Position numbers and translations under genes: made by a program
Assembly (NCBI RefSeq): GCF_008831285.2
Contig: NC_045138.2
Location: 33,908,769-33,972,768, forward strand
Length of the DNA stretch: 64,000 nt
Source of the DNA: Nymphaea colorata
Taxonomy: Eukaryota > Streptophyta > Magnoliopsida > Nymphaeales > Nymphaeaceae
Reading direction: 5' to 3'
In this document: positions 62,807 through 64,000 of the stretch, one piece after another
How positions within the stretch are numbered: the stretch's first letter is position 1
Layout: each line of letters begins with the position of its first letter
Notes under the pieces: generated by a model
Databases searched by the model: none
The model's input: the letters and a program-made list of their open reading frames with translations, nothing else
Told to the model about the DNA's origin: nothing

Positions 62807-63596
62807 ATGGCGGGAAGAGGGAAGTCTCTGGGTGCGGGCGGATCGAAGAAGACGGTGTCCCGGAGCAGTAAGGCCGGCTTGCAATTTCCGGTCGGCAGGA
62901 TCGCCCGGTTTCTCAAGGCCGGCAAGTACGCCGAGCGGGTTGGTGCTGGTGCCCCAGTATACCTTGCCGCGGTGCTCGAGTATCTGGCAGCTGAGGTGAG
63001 AAATATTGAACGTGGAATCTTCTCTTTGTCTAAAGGCTCCTTCGGTACTCTGTTTCCGTTTCTCGTTCCTTGAAGAGAAGAGATAGCGCTGGGGTTTCTC
63101 ATTTAGGTTTTTTAATACTGCGTTTTCTTCGACCATTCTCTCTTTCAGCAAAAAATTTTTCAATGTTTTTCCTGTTAATTTGGTCGTACTGGAATTTCAA
63201 GAGTCAGCTTGTTCTCTGATTTTCGACAATCTTTAAGTTTAGTAGTTACGGCATTCGGTTTTTAGCGGGTTTTTTCGTTTCCGATGTGACAAAATTTAGA
63301 GCTGTACGAAAAATGGGCCCGTATGTTGCCCTGTTGGTGTTAGTTTTTACTCAGATTTTTGAAACTTTTTGAAGGTTTTGGAGCTTGCTGGGAACGCTGC
63401 CCGTGACAACAAGAAGACAAGAATTGTGCCTCGCCACATTCAACTGGCCGTAAGGAACGACGAGGAGTTAAGCAAATTGCTCGGCGCTGTGACGATTGCG
63501 AACGGCGGTGTGATGCCCAACATTCACAATGTTTTGCTTCCTAAGAAAATCGGTACCTCTGCTTCCGACAAGATTTCGAGAGGTGACGACAATTGA
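62807..63596 (+). CDS. Histone H2A (canonical, HTA1/HTA2-like)
   Basis: Two exons, 62807-62995 and 63375-63596, with a phase 0 GT-AG intron (acceptor AAG), giving 136 residues. The start is the ATG giving [12 protein letters not shown]; no ATG lies upstream in the same frame nearby. The histone fold is complete: [14 protein letters not shown], the [23 protein letters not shown] block ending exactly at the intron, [11 protein letters not shown], the NDEELSKLL acidic-patch region and [15 protein letters not shown]. The C-terminal tail is short ([16 protein letters not shown]). It has neither the SQEF/SQE motif of H2A.X nor SPKK motifs, and it is not H2A.Z, so it is a canonical nucleosomal H2A. 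It packages DNA with H2B in the nucleus. The intron after residue 63 is common in plant H2A genes. A second, truncated copy lies at 54700-54924. Confidence 0.95.
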
Positions 63597-64000
63597 GTAA
63601 AAGGATAAGTGTCCTTTTTAATCTGCATCCACGACTTATCTCTTATCCGATCCCCTTTGATTTTATTCCCCAACTTGGCTTACTTGTAATTGCCACCTTC
63701 GGTAAATCAATATGTAGAGGTTCTCAAATTGGTAAGGAATCTTAAGTCACTATGCATTTACCTGAATTTCGTTTTCTCATTTATGTCATGGTACTTTGTG
63801 AATTGAAGTCGATTGAACATGAAATTATAGAGAGTGGGGAATTTTTTCGGAAAATCTTCTATTAGAGTTGCTTTCAGTTCCACTCCCTTCTTCGTATTTA
63901 ATCTACTGGTGTTTTATTGACACGATATCCCTTTGTTTGTAGAGAAATGTGTTTAAGCGTGTCAATTCAAAAGAAAAAAAAAAAGGGCGTTGAATAACGG
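63597..64000. other. H2A 3'UTR and right flank
   Basis: The first 250 bases match the 3' flank kept in the H2A stump at 54735-54924, so they include the 3'UTR. After 63863 the sequence is outside the duplicated unit, and I see no gene in it. Confidence 0.6.

Larger units (their letters stand above)
54925..63863. repeat. Copy B of the terpene synthase/H2A tandem duplication
   Basis: Starts and ends at the 8-base word CTTCTATT (54925-54932 and 63856-63863), which also begins copy A (32719-32726). It holds one complete minus-strand terpene synthase and one complete plus-strand H2A. Confidence 0.85.

Noticed and set aside
62704-63163. Antisense frames of 132 and 151 codons opposite H2A
   Set aside because: They are shadows of GC-rich H2A coding sequence, with no motif and no start context. 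The sense frame is an unmistakable histone.
1-64000. CRISPR arrays, rRNA, tRNA genes, bacterial-type operons or plastid/mitochondrial inserts
   Set aside because: I saw no regularly spaced repeats, no rRNA or tRNA signatures and no operon-like spacing. The L24 gene is a nuclear gene with introns and a transit peptide, not a plastid insert.

Overview
This is nuclear DNA of a flowering plant. The genes are split by GT-AG introns and carry plant-specific families: a CRLK-type receptor kinase, a plastid-targeted ribosomal protein, a flavonoid-reductase-like SDR, class I terpene synthases and a plant H2A. Ty1/copia elements and many TA/TG microsatellites fill much of the rest. The species cannot be fixed from the sequence; an early-diverging angiosperm such as a water lily is only a guess.

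Layout. Positions 1-1740 are gene-free. A CRLK1/2-like receptor kinase (+, 3685-7151) is followed by plastid ribosomal protein L24 (+, 9680-12657), a DFR/anthocyanidin-reductase-like SDR (+, 16982-22165) and, tail to tail with it, a C2H2 zinc-finger protein (-, 24622-26904). After about 6 kb without a recognised gene comes a terpene synthase/H2A tandem duplication. Copy A (about 32.7-54.9 kb) has a terpene synthase pseudogene (-, 33822-38484), a nested pair of copia elements (39370-50173, with a younger one at 41147-46598), an unclassified 3.6 kb insert and a stump of H2A (54700-54924). Copy B (about 54.9-63.9 kb) has an apparently intact terpene synthase (-, 56009-60889) and an intact canonical H2A (+, 62807-63596).

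Main points. (1) As I recall Arabidopsis locus order, CRLK1 - RPL24 - DFR-like - C2H2 - H2A matches At5g54590-At5g54640 plus At4g27230-At4g27250, so this looks like an ancestral angiosperm block. (2) The terpene synthases sit between the C2H2 gene and H2A inside that block. (3) The duplication junction is readable: H2A 3' flank joins terpene synthase downstream flank at an 8-base microhomology. (4) After duplication copy A decayed (splice-donor loss, frameshift, altered TATA, H2A loss, element insertions) while copy B stayed readable.

How the genes relate: the kinase, L24, zinc-finger and H2A genes are unrelated housekeeping or signalling genes held together by descent. Only the SDR and the terpene synthases belong to specialised metabolism, and they act in different pathways. 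I see no evidence of a co-regulated biosynthetic cluster. Exon boundaries were derived by hand from reading frame, splice sites and remembered family alignments.
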